64,000 nucleotides of DNA, taken from the NCBI RefSeq assembly GCF_051055405.1, contig NZ_CP167068.1, positions 186,001-250,000 on the forward strand. Reading direction: 5' to 3'. Below, in pieces: positions 1-9,395 of this stretch. Source of the stretch: Pseudolachnospira sp051055405 (GTDB lineage: Bacteria; Bacillota; Clostridia; Lachnospirales; Lachnospiraceae). The notes under the pieces were generated by a model. It had not been told where the DNA came from. It saw only the letters and a list, made by a program, of their open reading frames with translations, and did no database searches. The translations under genes were made by a program, and so were the position numbers. Numbering within the stretch: the stretch's first letter is position 1; every line of letters starts with the position of its first letter.

Positions 1-3000
1 AAAGAGGGTGGATCCACAACGATTGCCTGGGAGCCGAACTTTGGTTATGTGATCAAGTCCATTACCATTGACGATTCCCCCAGGGCTCTAACCCTTTCCG
101 AATGGACCGTGGAAAATATCGACAGAGATCACAGCATCCGTATTGTATTCGACGAGGCAGGCGCGGAAGTGCCGCCTGCGGACGCAGAGTATCTCATTAC
201 CACCTCTATCAGCGACGGAGGCACCATTACGCCTCCGATTACGGTGAAAACGACGGAGGAGAAGCAGAAACAGGTCATTACATGGGATGCGCCGGAGGGC
301 TTCCGGGTTGCCAGCGTCAAGATCGACGGCATAGAAAGAAGCGAACTGGCGGCGCAGAAAACGATTACCTTTACCAATATTTCCGGCAATCACAGCGTGG
401 CTGTTACCTGTGAACCGATCGTGAAGCATACGATTACGGCGGTGAACGGAAATGGCACGATTACCGCTTCCCCTGCGGAAGTAGAAAATGGCGGCAGCAG
501 TACAGTGACCTGGAGTGGAAATCCGGGCTTTATCCTGGATTCTGTGACTGTGGATGGAAGAAAAGTATCGGTCGGTGCAGAGAACAGCTATACCTTTGAG
601 AATGTGACCAAGGATCACACAATTGTGGTAGTCTATAAGCCGGATACGGCGGCCCATCCGGATAGCTTCTTTGTTGAAACTTCGATTGATCACGGTACGA
701 TTACACCGTCGATCACGGTTACGACAGCGGCGGAAAAGGCAAAACAGACGATACAGTGGCAGGTAGCGGATGGTTACCGTGTGAAACGAGTGACGGTGGA
801 TGGCAGGGCAATTTCCAATCCTGTGGGTAACGGTGAGTTCGTGTTTACGAACATTGCGGAAAACCACAAGCTGAGCGTGGAGAGCGAGAAGCTGCCTTCG
901 TACACTATCACAACGGGAGCTGCCAATGTGCTGTCTATCACGCCGACAAAGCAGAATGTAGAAGAGCACAGTGACGTGCGGATCGACTGGATGCCGATTT
1001 CGGGCTTTGTTTTGAAGTCTGTGACGGTGGATGGCGATCCGGTGGATATTGGAGAGGCGACTTCCTATACTTTCCACGGGGTGGCCAGTGACCACAGCAT
1101 TTTTGTGGAATACGTAAAGGAGGATACCTCTGGAGAAGAACCGCCTGCGCCTGCGGAAAAGGTGAAAATCACAGTGTCCGTCACCAACGGTACGTATACC
1201 GGCGGCGGAACCATGAACGTTGGTACAAGAAGCAATACGGTTACATGGACGCCGAAGAATGGCTACGAAGTCGTCAAGGTTTCTGTGGACAGCGTAGAAA
1301 TGCCTGCTGAAGCAGTGGATAAGAACGGCGGCAGCTTTACCTTTACGGATATCACGGAAGACCACAGCGTTTCCGTGGAATGCCGTCGCATTGGCGATCA
1401 ACCCGGCGAGATCGATCCGCCGGAGGAGCAGAAGGTTTACTTGGAGACCACGATTGTCGGCGGTACGTTCCAGCCGGATAATTCGGAAAACGGCGGCGTT
1501 GTGGAGCTCAATAAGGGAGCGGATTACACGATCAGCTGGACGCCGGACGAAGGGCTTGCGGTCCAAAGCGTTATCGTGGACGGCGAAGACCGGCCGGATC
1601 TCATTGCAGGCGGGAAATTGATTCTTACAGGCGTTACGGTTGACCATACGCTGCGGGTTGTCTGTGGGGATCCGCAGGATGTGCCGGAAGAAAAGGATGG
1701 TCCGTTCCATATTTACACGGATGTTAAGAACGGCAGCATCAGTAAGCCATTTGTTACAGATGAAGAGCACAATTCCTATACGGTGCGGTGGACGCCCAAT
1801 GAGAAGTACAAAGTGGTTGCCGTTACCGTGGATGGAAATGCAAACGCACAGGCGTTGGCGGACGGTTATATTACCTTTAACCCGATTACGGAGGATCACA
1901 CCGTTTATGTGTACTGTCAGCTGGATGAGGAGCATGCGCCGAAGGACAATCAGTATACGGTGGATGTAAGCGTCCAGAATGGTACTTACGGAAAGAGCGC
2001 GGATGTCGTAGACAAGGGCGGCACGGTGAAGATCATATGGAAGCCTTACGACGGGTATGAGATGACCAGCATCACCATCGACGGCGTCACTTACAAAAAT
2101 GTGCCCAACGGTGGTCCGGACGGAGAGTATACTTTTAATAACATCCAGAAGAACCATACGGTAGAGATTGTCTGCGAGCCTTATGTGGAGAAGGTGCCGC
2201 AGTACTACAAACTGAACGTTAAGACGAGCGGCGGCGACGGTGCGGTGATTACCAACTCGAAGCCGGCGGTACTGGATGGTACCGAAGAGACCGTTACCTG
2301 GAAGGCAAAGTCTGGATGGCGGATTGACAAGGTAAGCCGCAACGGCGTTCCTTTGAGTGATGAAGAGGTCAGCAAGGGTGCGTTCACCTTCACAGTTAAC
2401 TCGGATAACGAATTTATCGTGTATGTGAGCCAGCAGGGAGCGACGGATAGCGCGTTCGTACTTGTCAGCACGGCTATCGACGGCGGCTGGATCAGCAACG
2501 GCAGTACGGTGGAAAAAGGCGATGATTTCGAGGTCCATTGGAGACCGGCGGATGGCTACATCATCAAGAGCGTTACCGTGACTGACGCGAACGGCGCGGT
2601 AATCGAAAAGTTGGAAGGCGATTCCTTGCGCTCCCCGGACAATTGGAGCTATATGCTGACCAACCTTCAGAGCAACACTCACGTTAGTGTCCACTGTGAG
2701 AGACAGCCGGCAGGCGAAACTCCGATTGTTTACTCTTATCAGGTAGATACGGTCATTGAAAACGGTACGATTACCGGGGCGGGAACCGTTACCGTCGGTG
2801 CCAACCGTGAGGTTACGTGGAAGCCTGCCGATGGCTGCGAGGTAACGCGCGCTTACCTGTATTCCTTTAATGCGGACGGCACAAGGAACGAGCCGGTGGA
2901 CATCGCGAATCCGGGCAACAGCTATAAACTGGAGAACATCCAAAACAATTATCTGGTCGAGGTGGTCTGCAAGCCGGTGGAAACCGGAGATGCTTACTCC

Positions 3001-6000
3001 TATGATGTGGAGACCAAGATCAGTAATGGTACGATTAATGGGCCGTTCATTGGTATGAAGAAGAACGATGTTGTTACCGTCCAGTGGACAGCGGCGGATG
3101 GATACCAGGTTGAGCGGGTGATCATCGATGGCGTGGAAAAGAGCGGCCTGAGAGGGAAGACCGAAGTAGAGATCGCCATTGAGGCGGATGATCATACGGT
3201 TGAAGTAATTTGTTCCCAGAAGAATCCGGTTACTCCGCCTTCTTCCGGAACGGAGAACTATATGGTTAAAACCTTCCTGTACGGCGGCAGAGGTGAAATT
3301 ACGCCTTGGACTGGCTCAGAGAAGGGCGGAGACGTCCCGATTCAGTGGAAGGTCAGCGTGGATAACCATTACAAGGTTTCCAAAGTCTATGTAGACGGCC
3401 TGCTGACCCCGGTTAGCGAAGATAATGTTTATACCTTCGAGGGAATCTTGGATAACCATACGTTGGAGGTTTATCTGGAAGAAAACCTGGTGGAGGTTTC
3501 TATCAGTTATGAAGGCGAAGGTACGGTTAGTCCTTCCAGGACGATGTTCTGGGGCGAAAGCTACGGTGTTGTGAAAGGAATTCCTGCTCCTGGCTACCGC
3601 CTGGAAAGCGTAATTGTCAACGGTGTAGCGCTGGCCGAAGGCGAGACGGTTGATGAACTTTTGCCGAGGGCCGAATCAGGCGGAGGCATCATGCGGAGAG
3701 CGGTGCGGAAGATGGCCGCCCGGCTGGCAGAGCAGGATGCGGAAGAGTATCCGTATCAGAACCAATTTTACTTTGATACAGTGAAGCAGACGCAGACCAT
3801 ACACTATGTATTTGTGCCGGAAAGCGGCGCTCCGGTATACGCGCCTTACGGTGTCAGCGTCAATCTGATCGGCGGAAGCGGACTTCCGGATGCCAGCAAG
3901 AAGGTTGCAGTCGGCGCGGATACAAGCATCGGCTGGACCGTGGATGCGGAATATTATGTGGAACGCATTACCGCGGTCAGAAATGGATTGGAGACAGAAG
4001 TTGACGCGCTTGGCGACATCAATCTGAGTGCGGCTGGAAACAGCGCGGAGTTGACCAACGTGCAGACGGATACGGTCATCAACGTTTATCTGAAGCGTGG
4101 TACCATGCCTTCGAAGGAAGATATCAACGATTTCTCGTTGAGCATCGATATTGTCGGCCCTGGAAGCAATGACCCGAACAACTGGGTTGAGGGCGAGGGC
4201 GTCGGCATGCCGGCTGGAACTGCGACGGCCAAGTGGCATATTGCACCGGGTCATCGCGTGACCATGGTTACGGTGGATGGCGTGATCCGCGAAGATCTTT
4301 TGAATAAGGATCAGGTTCCGATTCTGATGAAAAAGGAAGATGTTGTCCGTGATCATCATGTGATTGTGTACCTGGACGGCGAGATCTTGCCGGGCCTTGA
4401 AAAGAAGGCGGGCGAGAGCCCTGCTACGGTTGACGATGTAATTCCTTATACCATTACCGTCTGGAATGAGACGGATGAGGCAATTTGGAAGAACGTTACG
4501 CTGACGGATAAGATTTCCGAAGGCCTTGATATGGATGTCTCCACGCTGAAGCTTTACCGCGTCGACAGCGATGGAAACAAGACGGAAGTGACAGGAGCGA
4601 AAACTGCCTATGACACGGCTACCCGCACCGTGACTTCTCAGGTCGGCGACATTGGAAAAGGCGTCAAGTATGAGCTGTCCTTTAGCGCAAGAGTGACGGA
4701 AGCCGCTGTTTTAAATGACATCGACATCGGAAACTCTGTGAAAGCGACAGGCAGTGTGAGCGGAGATCCCAGCCAGATCGTAGAGAAGGAAACAAACCTG
4801 GTTTACCCTGGCGGCGTGGAGTCTGTCATTCCGAAGACGCCAAAGCCAAACATCGTTAAGACAGTGGAAAGCAGCGATCCGTCCAGCAGCAATACCCACG
4901 TTGGCGATATCCTTACCTACACTATCGACGTTTGGAACGGGGAATCCGGTTCTGTCTGGAAAAATGTACAGGTGAGAGATACGATTCCGGAAGGCCTGGA
5001 GCTCTTTGCTAATCCTATTGAGGTGTTTGAGGTGGCCGGCGACAGCCGCATCCCGATGCAGGATCGGGCAAAGGTGGAGTATGATGAAGCCAATCGTATC
5101 CTTTCTGCAAGCCTCGGAGATCTGCTTTACGGCAGACATTATCTGCTTGTCTTCAAAGTGCGGGTGATGCCGGAGGCAGTTGGAGAGGATATTGGGAATG
5201 TCGGTCAGGTGGCCGGAAATGCGCCGGATAATACTCTGGCACAGGCAGAAACCGATCCGATTTATCCGAAGGAGTTGGATAAGCCTGAAAAAGACGGCGT
5301 TCAGCCTTCCGGGCCGAAGCCGGTGATTACAAAGACGGCAACCAACTTGACGCAAAGCGAGGGGCAAAGCCAAATTGGCGACATCATTGAGTATGCGATC
5401 ACCGTGAAGAACGATCAGTTCGGTTCTACCTGGAAAAATGTGGTTGTCCGCGATCGTATTCCGGAAGGACAGCAGATAGCAGCGGAGAACATCATTCTGA
5501 GAACGGCGGACGGCGATACGGTGCTTGACCCGGCGGTTTATAACGAAGAGAGCCGCTTGATCTCCATCTATTTGGGAGACATTGGGTATGAGCAGAGTTA
5601 CCAGATTGTCTTCACGGCTGAGATTACCGGCAGCATGAAGGATTATGATATCGGCAACATCGCATGGGCAAATGGCAAGAATCCTCTGGAACCGGGAGGA
5701 GAAGATCCAATTCCGGGTACGGATGATGAGACCAAACCTGGTGATCCGTACTTTAATCCGGACGACGATTGGGTAGACGAGGGCGGTACTGTGACCGACA
5801 AGGTTTATCCGAGTCCGGAGGATCATCTGCAGCATGCTGGGCCGTATGTGGCGAAAAAGAGTCATAATACCACGCATCCGAATGGTGAGACTCAGTTCGG
5901 AGACATTGTGGAGTATGAGATTGAGGTAGGCAATACGGCGGACAATTCCAAGTGGGATCAGGTGTGCATTGTAGACACGCTGCCAAAGGAATTGAAACCA

Positions 6001-6462
6001 GATTTGAGCCAAATCCTTCTCATTCATCCGGATGGGACGGTAGAAAAGCAGCGCGGACTGGCGGCTTACGATGAAACGGCGGGAACCATTACCGTTCGTC
6101 TTCCGGACAGCCTTCGCGATGGGGAAAACTATTGGCTGCGCTATCGTGCAAGGGTTGCGGAGGTTGACGGTGAAAAGCCGGCGGAAATCGTCAATAAGGT
6201 TGCTGTAACCGGTGTAGACTATGACGGCAAGATGCTTCAGGTGGATACACGAAGCGCGATCTCGTATCCGAAGCCTGTCCCGGCGGATCCGGAAAATCCC
6301 AGCGATATCGGGAACCAGGAACCGGGCTCTGGTGTCGGCGTAAAAACCGGTGACGATAGGAATCTTACAAAGTATGTGTTCTTGATAGTCACATCCGCTA
6401 CGCTGTGCGGCGGCATTGCCGTCTATGGCAAAAAGAAAGAAAAGAAGAATAAGAAATCTTAA
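1..6462 (+). CDS. Giant repeat surface protein, sortase-type anchor (5' end outside window)
   Basis: The frame is open from base 1 without a stop, so the N terminus and signal peptide lie upstream; the Met codon at 49 is internal. About 17 degenerate modules of roughly 75-90 residues follow, each with a W(T/K)P..GY.V..V.VDG core and an ending like DHTV.V.C; this is the pattern of bacterial Ig-like/InlB-B-type repeats. From about base 4380 come four DUF11-type repeats (GD...Y.I.V.N....WKNV...D.IPEGL). The C terminus has a VKTGDD sorting-like signal, one hydrophobic helix and a Lys-rich tail ending at the stop, as in sortase substrates. A basic Arg/Ala-rich insert at about 3670-3735 interrupts one module. 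Inferred role: cell-wall-anchored adhesin or stalk. No sortase gene is in the window. Ligand unknown. Confidence 0.85.
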   Translation, partial: KEGGSTTIAWEPNFGYVIKSITIDDSPRALTLSEWTVENIDRDHSIRIVFDEAGAEVPPADAEYLITTSISDGGTITPPITVKTTEEKQKQVITWDAPEGFRVASVKIDGIERSELAAQKTITFTNISGNHSVAVTCEPIVKHTITAVNGNGTITASPAEVENGGSSTVTWSGNPGFILDSVTVDGRKVSVGAENSYTFENVTKDHTIVVVYKPDTAAHPDSFFVETSIDHGTITPSITVTTAAEKAKQTIQWQVADGYRVKRVTVDGRAISNPVGNGEFVFTNIAENHKLSVESEKLPSYTITTGAANVLSITPTKQNVEEHSDVRIDWMPISGFVLKSVTVDGDPVDIGEATSYTFHGVASDHSIFVEYVKEDTSGEEPPAPAEKVKITVSVTNGTYTGGGTMNVGTRSNTVTWTPKNGYEVVKVSVDSVEMPAEAVDKNGGSFTFTDITEDHSVSVECRRIGDQPGEIDPPEEQKVYLETTIVGGTFQPDNSENGGVVELNKGADYTISWTPDEGLAVQSVIVDGEDRPDLIAGGKLILTGVTVDHTLRVVCGDPQDVPEEKDGPFHIYTDVKNGSISKPFVTDEEHNSYTVRWTPNEKYKVVAVTVDGNANAQALADGYITFNPITEDHTVYVYCQLDEEHAPKDNQYTVDVSVQNGTYGKSADVVDKGGTVKIIWKPYDGYEMTSITIDGVTYKNVPNGGPDGEYTFNNIQKNHTVEIVCEPYVEKVPQYYKLNVKTSGGDGAVITNSKPAVLDGTEETVTWKAKSGWRIDKVSRNGVPLSDEEVSKGAFTFTVNSDNEFIVYVSQQGATDSAFVLVSTAIDGGWISNGSTVEKGDDFEVHWRPADGYIIKSVTVTDANGAVIEKLEGDSLRSPDNWSYMLTNLQSNTHVSVHCERQPAGETPIVYSYQVDTVIENGTITGAGTVTVGANREVTWKPADGCEVTRAYLYSFNADGTRNEPVDIANPGNSYKLENIQNNYLVEVVCKPVETGDAYSYDVETKISNGTINGPFIGMKKNDVVTVQWTAADGYQVERVIIDGVEKSGLRGKTEVEIAIEADDHTVEVICSQKNPVTPPSSGTENYMVKTFLYGGRGEITPWTGSEKGGDVPIQWKVSVDNHYKVSKVYVDGLLTPVSEDNVYTFEGILDNHTLEVYLEENLVEVSISYEGEGTVSPSRTMFWGESYGVVKGIPAPGYRLESVIVNGVALAEGETVDELLPRAESGGGIMRRAVRKMAARLAEQDAEEYPYQNQFYFDTVKQTQTIHYVFVPESGAPVYAPYGVSVNLIGGSGLPDASKKVAVGADTSIGWTVDAEYYVERITAVRNGLETEVDALGDINLSAAGNSAELTNVQTDTVINVYLKRGTMPSKEDINDFSLSIDIVGPGSNDPNNWVEGEGVGMPAGTATAKWHIAPGHRVTMVTVDGVIREDLLNKDQVPILMKKEDVVRDHHVIVYLDGEILPGLEKKAGESPATVDDVIPYTITVWNETDEAIWKNVTLTDKISEGLDMDVSTLKLYRVDSDGNKTEVTGAKTAYDTATRTVTSQVGDIGKGVKYELSFSARVTEAAVLNDIDIGNSVKATGSVSGDPSQIVEKETNLVYPGGVESVIPKTPKPNIVKTVESSDPSSSNTHVGDILTYTIDVWNGESGSVWKNVQVRDTIPEGLELFANPIEVFEVAGDSRIPMQDRAKVEYDEANRILSASLGDLLYGRHYLLVFKVRVMPEAVGEDIGNVGQVAGNAPDNTLAQAETDPIYPKELDKPEKDGVQPSGPKPVITKTATNLTQSEGQSQIGDIIEYAITVKNDQFGSTWKNVVVRDRIPEGQQIAAENIILRTADGDTVLDPAVYNEESRLISIYLGDIGYEQSYQIVFTAEITGSMKDYDIGNIAWANGKNPLEPGGEDPIPGTDDETKPGDPYFNPDDDWVDEGGTVTDKVYPSPEDHLQHAGPYVAKKSHNTTHPNGETQFGDIVEYEIEVGNTADNSKWDQVCIVDTLPKELKPDLSQILLIHPDGTVEKQRGLAAYDETAGTITVRLPDSLRDGENYWLRYRARVAEVDGEKPAEIVNKVAVTGVDYDGKMLQVDTRSAISYPKPVPADPENPSDIGNQEPGSGVGVKTGDDRNLTKYVFLIVTSATLCGGIAVYGKKKEKKNKKS

Positions 6463-6488
6463 CGGCATAAGCCGAATGAGATGAAAAA

Positions 6489-6525
6489 GCAGAGGCTGCT
6501 TCGTGAGAAGCAGTCTCCGCTTTTG
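6489..6525. terminator. Bidirectional intrinsic terminator between convergent genes
   Basis: Arms at 6492-6501 and 6508-6517 form a 10-bp stem with one G-U pair. It is followed by CTTTTG on the plus strand and by a T5 run on the minus strand, so it can end both the surface-protein and the glgB transcripts. Confidence 0.75.
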
Positions 6526-6567
6526 TATTGATGGGGATTTATTATCAAAAACCTCAGAGGGGAAACG

Positions 6568-8481
6568 CTATCTTTTACGTGGGGCGTCTGTTTTGGTAGA
6601 AAATTCGTAGACGGCCACGCCGTATGGGGCAAGAGGATGATCGATGGAATACTCCTGACCGTCGCATTCGGATAAAACAGCGTGCTGAACCGGTTTCTTT
6701 TTTCCACGGCCATAAAGGCCAGTTGTCTGATCAAGCAGCAGCGTATAGGTGCCGGGGCAGGGGACACCGACCCGGTAATCCGTCCGCTCTACCGGTGTAA
6801 AGCTGCAGATAAACAGCAAATGTTTTTTTCCGGTGGGGCTATAGCGGACAAAACTGAATATGCTTCGCTCCGCATCGTTACAGTTGATCCATTGGAAGCC
6901 GTCCCACTCCTGATCCTTCCGATAGAGAGCTGGGTGCGTGCGATACAGATGTAAAAGGCCTCGGAAAAAGCGCTGTAAATTTTGATGTTTGGGATCTTCC
7001 AACAAAAACCAGTCCAATTCGCGTTCTTCGCTCCACTCTCTTCGTTGGCCAAATTCCTGACCCATAAACAGCAGCTTTTTACCGGGGTGTCCGATCAAAA
7101 ACGTGTAGCCGGCTTTTAGGTTCGCAAACTTGTCCGCGTCCTCTCCCGGCATCTTTTCTAACATGGAGCGTTTTAAGTGTACGACCTCGTCGTGGGAGAG
7201 CACCAGGATAAAATTTTCGCTGTGGGCATAGGTCATGCCGAAGGTCATCTGATGGTGATGGTATTTGCGAAATAGGGGGTCTTCTTTCATATAGGAAAGA
7301 AAATCGTGCATCCATCCCATATTCCATTTAAAAGTAAAGCCAAGGCCGCCTGTTTCCGGCGCGGCAGTGACGCCAGGCCAAGCGGTACTTTCTTCCGCAA
7401 TCGTAATGGCGCCAGGCGCCCGGAGACGGACGATGCTGTTTAAGTGGCGGAAAAATTCGATGGCTTCCAGATTTTTATTTTCCCCATACTGATTGGGAAC
7501 CCACTGGCCGTCCTGCTTCCCGTAATCCAAATAGAGCATGGAAGCTACAGCGTCTACGCGAAGCCCGTCCACATGGTATTTTTCCAGCCAGTATAGAGCG
7601 TTGGCGATAAGAAAATTGGAGACCTCGGTGCATTCATAGTTAAAGATCTTTGTTCCCCAGTCCGGGTGTTCCCCTTTTTTCGGGTCGGCATACTCGTAGA
7701 GCGGCTGGCCATCAAAATTAGACAGTCCGTGAGCATCCTTTGGAAAATGAGCGGGTACCCAGTCCAAGATCACGCCAATATTTTGTTGATGCAGATAATC
7801 CACAAAATACATAAAGTCTTTGGGAGCCCCATAGCGAGAGGTGGGAGCATAATATCCGGTTACCTGATATCCCCAGGAACCGTCGAAGGGGTACTCCGCG
7901 ATTCCAATCAGTTCTACATGGGTGTAGCCCATTTCTTTTACGTAAACGGAAAGGCTTTCCGCCAACTCCCGGTAGGAAAGAAAGTTTCCATCCGAGGGAT
8001 TTCTCCGCCATGATCCGAGCTGGACTTCATAGATGGCATAAGGTTCGACAATGGGCTTTTTTTTCGAACGCTTGTCCATCCACTTTTGATCCTGCCACAG
8101 ATAACCGGACAGATCGCAGATGCGGGAGGCTGTTTTGGGACGGAGTTCCGAGGCAAAGGCATAGGGGTCTGCTTTTGCAAAATGCTCTCCGCTTTGACTG
8201 GTTATGTAGAATTTGTACAGGTCGCCTTCTTTCGCATTGGATACAAAGGTCTCCCAGATGCCGGAATCTGCCAACTGCTTCATCGGCGCTTTTTTCGGAT
8301 CCCAATCATTGAAATCTCCGATGACGGACACAGATACTGCGTGAGGCGCCCAAACAGCAAAAGAAATGCCGTGCCGATTCCTGGACACGGCGGGATGTGC
8401 TCCCAGCTTCTCGTAGATCTCGTAGTGGGTTCCCTTTCCAAATAGGTAACGGTCGGTCTCAGTGATGGATTGATACGCCAT
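6568..8481 (-). CDS. glgB: 1,4-alpha-glucan branching enzyme
   Basis: Forms alpha-1,6 branches in glycogen by cutting an alpha-1,4 chain and transferring it; cytoplasmic GH13 enzyme. An N-terminal CBM48-like domain (residues about 20-120, with IGDFNDWD) precedes the TIM barrel. Catalytic residues are visible: nucleophile Asp310 in DGLRVDAV, acid/base Glu363 in IAEES, and Asp431 in LSHDEVVH. The 637 residues match short GlgB forms that lack the extra N-terminal module. The start has a perfect AAGGAGGAG site. It stands alone: no glgA, glgC, glgD or glgP is in the window, which is unusual because these genes often cluster. It has its own promoter just upstream (8537-8565). Confidence 0.95.
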   Translation of the reverse strand: MAYQSITETDRYLFGKGTHYEIYEKLGAHPAVSRNRHGISFAVWAPHAVSVSVIGDFNDWDPKKAPMKQLADSGIWETFVSNAKEGDLYKFYITSQSGEHFAKADPYAFASELRPKTASRICDLSGYLWQDQKWMDKRSKKKPIVEPYAIYEVQLGSWRRNPSDGNFLSYRELAESLSVYVKEMGYTHVELIGIAEYPFDGSWGYQVTGYYAPTSRYGAPKDFMYFVDYLHQQNIGVILDWVPAHFPKDAHGLSNFDGQPLYEYADPKKGEHPDWGTKIFNYECTEVSNFLIANALYWLEKYHVDGLRVDAVASMLYLDYGKQDGQWVPNQYGENKNLEAIEFFRHLNSIVRLRAPGAITIAEESTAWPGVTAAPETGGLGFTFKWNMGWMHDFLSYMKEDPLFRKYHHHQMTFGMTYAHSENFILVLSHDEVVHLKRSMLEKMPGEDADKFANLKAGYTFLIGHPGKKLLFMGQEFGQRREWSEERELDWFLLEDPKHQNLQRFFRGLLHLYRTHPALYRKDQEWDGFQWINCNDAERSIFSFVRYSPTGKKHLLFICSFTPVERTDYRVGVPCPGTYTLLLDQTTGLYGRGKKKPVQHAVLSECDGQEYSIDHPLAPYGVAVYEFSTKTDAPRKR

Positions 8482-8536
8482 CCCTTCTCCTCCTTACTTC
8501 CCATGAAACTTAACGTGCAGGTAAACTGCTATATTT

Positions 8537-8565
8537 ATGATAACAAATTGGTTTCCCAGGGTCAA
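8537..8565 (-). promoter_or_regulatory. Sigma-A promoter of glgB
   Basis: On the minus strand TTGACC (8560-8565), a 17-nt spacer and TATCAT (8537-8542), about 55 nt upstream of the glgB start. It sits right behind the stop codon of the DUF2508 gene. Confidence 0.65.
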
Positions 8566-8571
8566 GGAGAA

Positions 8572-8772
8572 TCAAGAGCCGGATTCCATGCTTCGAACCC
8601 GGTTTAAAAGAAAACGGTAGCGGAGCTGGGCTGCCTCAATTTCATGAATGGTGCAGTCCACAAGGATGGGATCTACAACCTGATCCAGATGATTCATCGC
8701 CCGTTCCAGTTCATTTTGTGTTTGACGAAGTTCGGAGAGCAATTGCCGCCGCTCCGACTGATTTTCTATCAT
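8572..8772 (-). CDS. DUF2508 (YaaL-like) small protein
   Basis: 66 residues, predicted helical. The VDPILVDCTIHEIEAAQ..Y..LL stretch matches the family pattern in which VDP-(D/I)-L-(I/V)-D is followed by an amphipathic helix. In Bacillus the family member YaaL lies next to recR and bofA; its function is not established. Here no recR or dnaX is nearby. The start has AGAAAGGAG eight bases upstream. Confidence 0.7.
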   Translation of the reverse strand: MIENQSERRQLLSELRQTQNELERAMNHLDQVVDPILVDCTIHEIEAAQLRYRFLLNRVRSMESGS

Positions 8773-8909
8773 GCCGCGGCTCCTTTCTGGAAAATGTAGG
8801 GTATTTGACTATTTAAGTATAGTCCAAGCTGTGGGAAAGTATTCCAGGGAGGGGGAAGATTTTTATAGGATGAGGAAAAGGAAAAAACTGAAAAACAAAG
8901 ATAGTTTGA

Positions 8910-9395
8910 CTATTTACCCTCGTTTTTTATAATTTCACGCATAATTTTTACGCCTTTTGTAGTCAAATCTTTCTCGTTCATACCCTTGGCTTCTAAAATT
9001 CGTTCAATCGCCTGTGCAGGGTCAAGAGAATGATATGGATAGTACAGATTGCGAAGTTCTTTCGGCTTAATAAATTTATATATTTGCTTACTCGTTTTTT
9101 GATATGTGTAAGACCAATAACGATAAATATACCCAATCCAATATAGTTCTGCTTCGGAATATTTTTCTTTACCATAAGAACTTTCGCCAAACTCGTTTTC
9201 TATCTCACTAAAAATCTGGTTAACATCGCAGGCTTCGAATAAAAATCCGCCAAGATCCATACGCTGTGCCACCCCAGAATTCATAAATCTTCTCATAAAT
9301 ATTGGCGAACTACAATTTGTTTCTAATGTTGAGGCCGAAAAAACCTCAGCCTGCATTTTACATAATTTCAAACCAATTTCATCAATTTTTCTCAT
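8910..9395 (-). CDS. Partner (probable antitoxin) of HTH-DUF3990 protein
   Basis: 161 residues, soluble, without signal or membrane segments. Its ATG overlaps the stop of the upstream DUF3990 gene by four bases (ATGA), so translation is probably coupled. The stretch around YWIGYIYRYWSYTY and KPKELRNLYYPYHSLDPAQAI resembles small proteins that I recall as recurring beside DUF3990 genes; I know of no established function. Position and coupling suggest that it neutralises or assists the upstream ADP-ribosyltransferase-like protein. Base composition is clearly more AT-rich than glgB or the ABC operon, which is consistent with horizontal transfer. Confidence 0.6.
   Translation of the reverse strand: MRKIDEIGLKLCKMQAEVFSASTLETNCSSPIFMRRFMNSGVAQRMDLGGFLFEACDVNQIFSEIENEFGESSYGKEKYSEAELYWIGYIYRYWSYTYQKTSKQIYKFIKPKELRNLYYPYHSLDPAQAIERILEAKGMNEKDLTTKGVKIMREIIKNEGK

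Noticed and set aside
88..3195. 1035-codon open frame on the minus strand inside the surface protein gene
   Set aside because: It mirrors the strongly biased codons of the repeat gene; the translation has no recognisable domain, signal or ribosome site. The same holds for minus-strand frames at 3676-4359 and 4711-6468.
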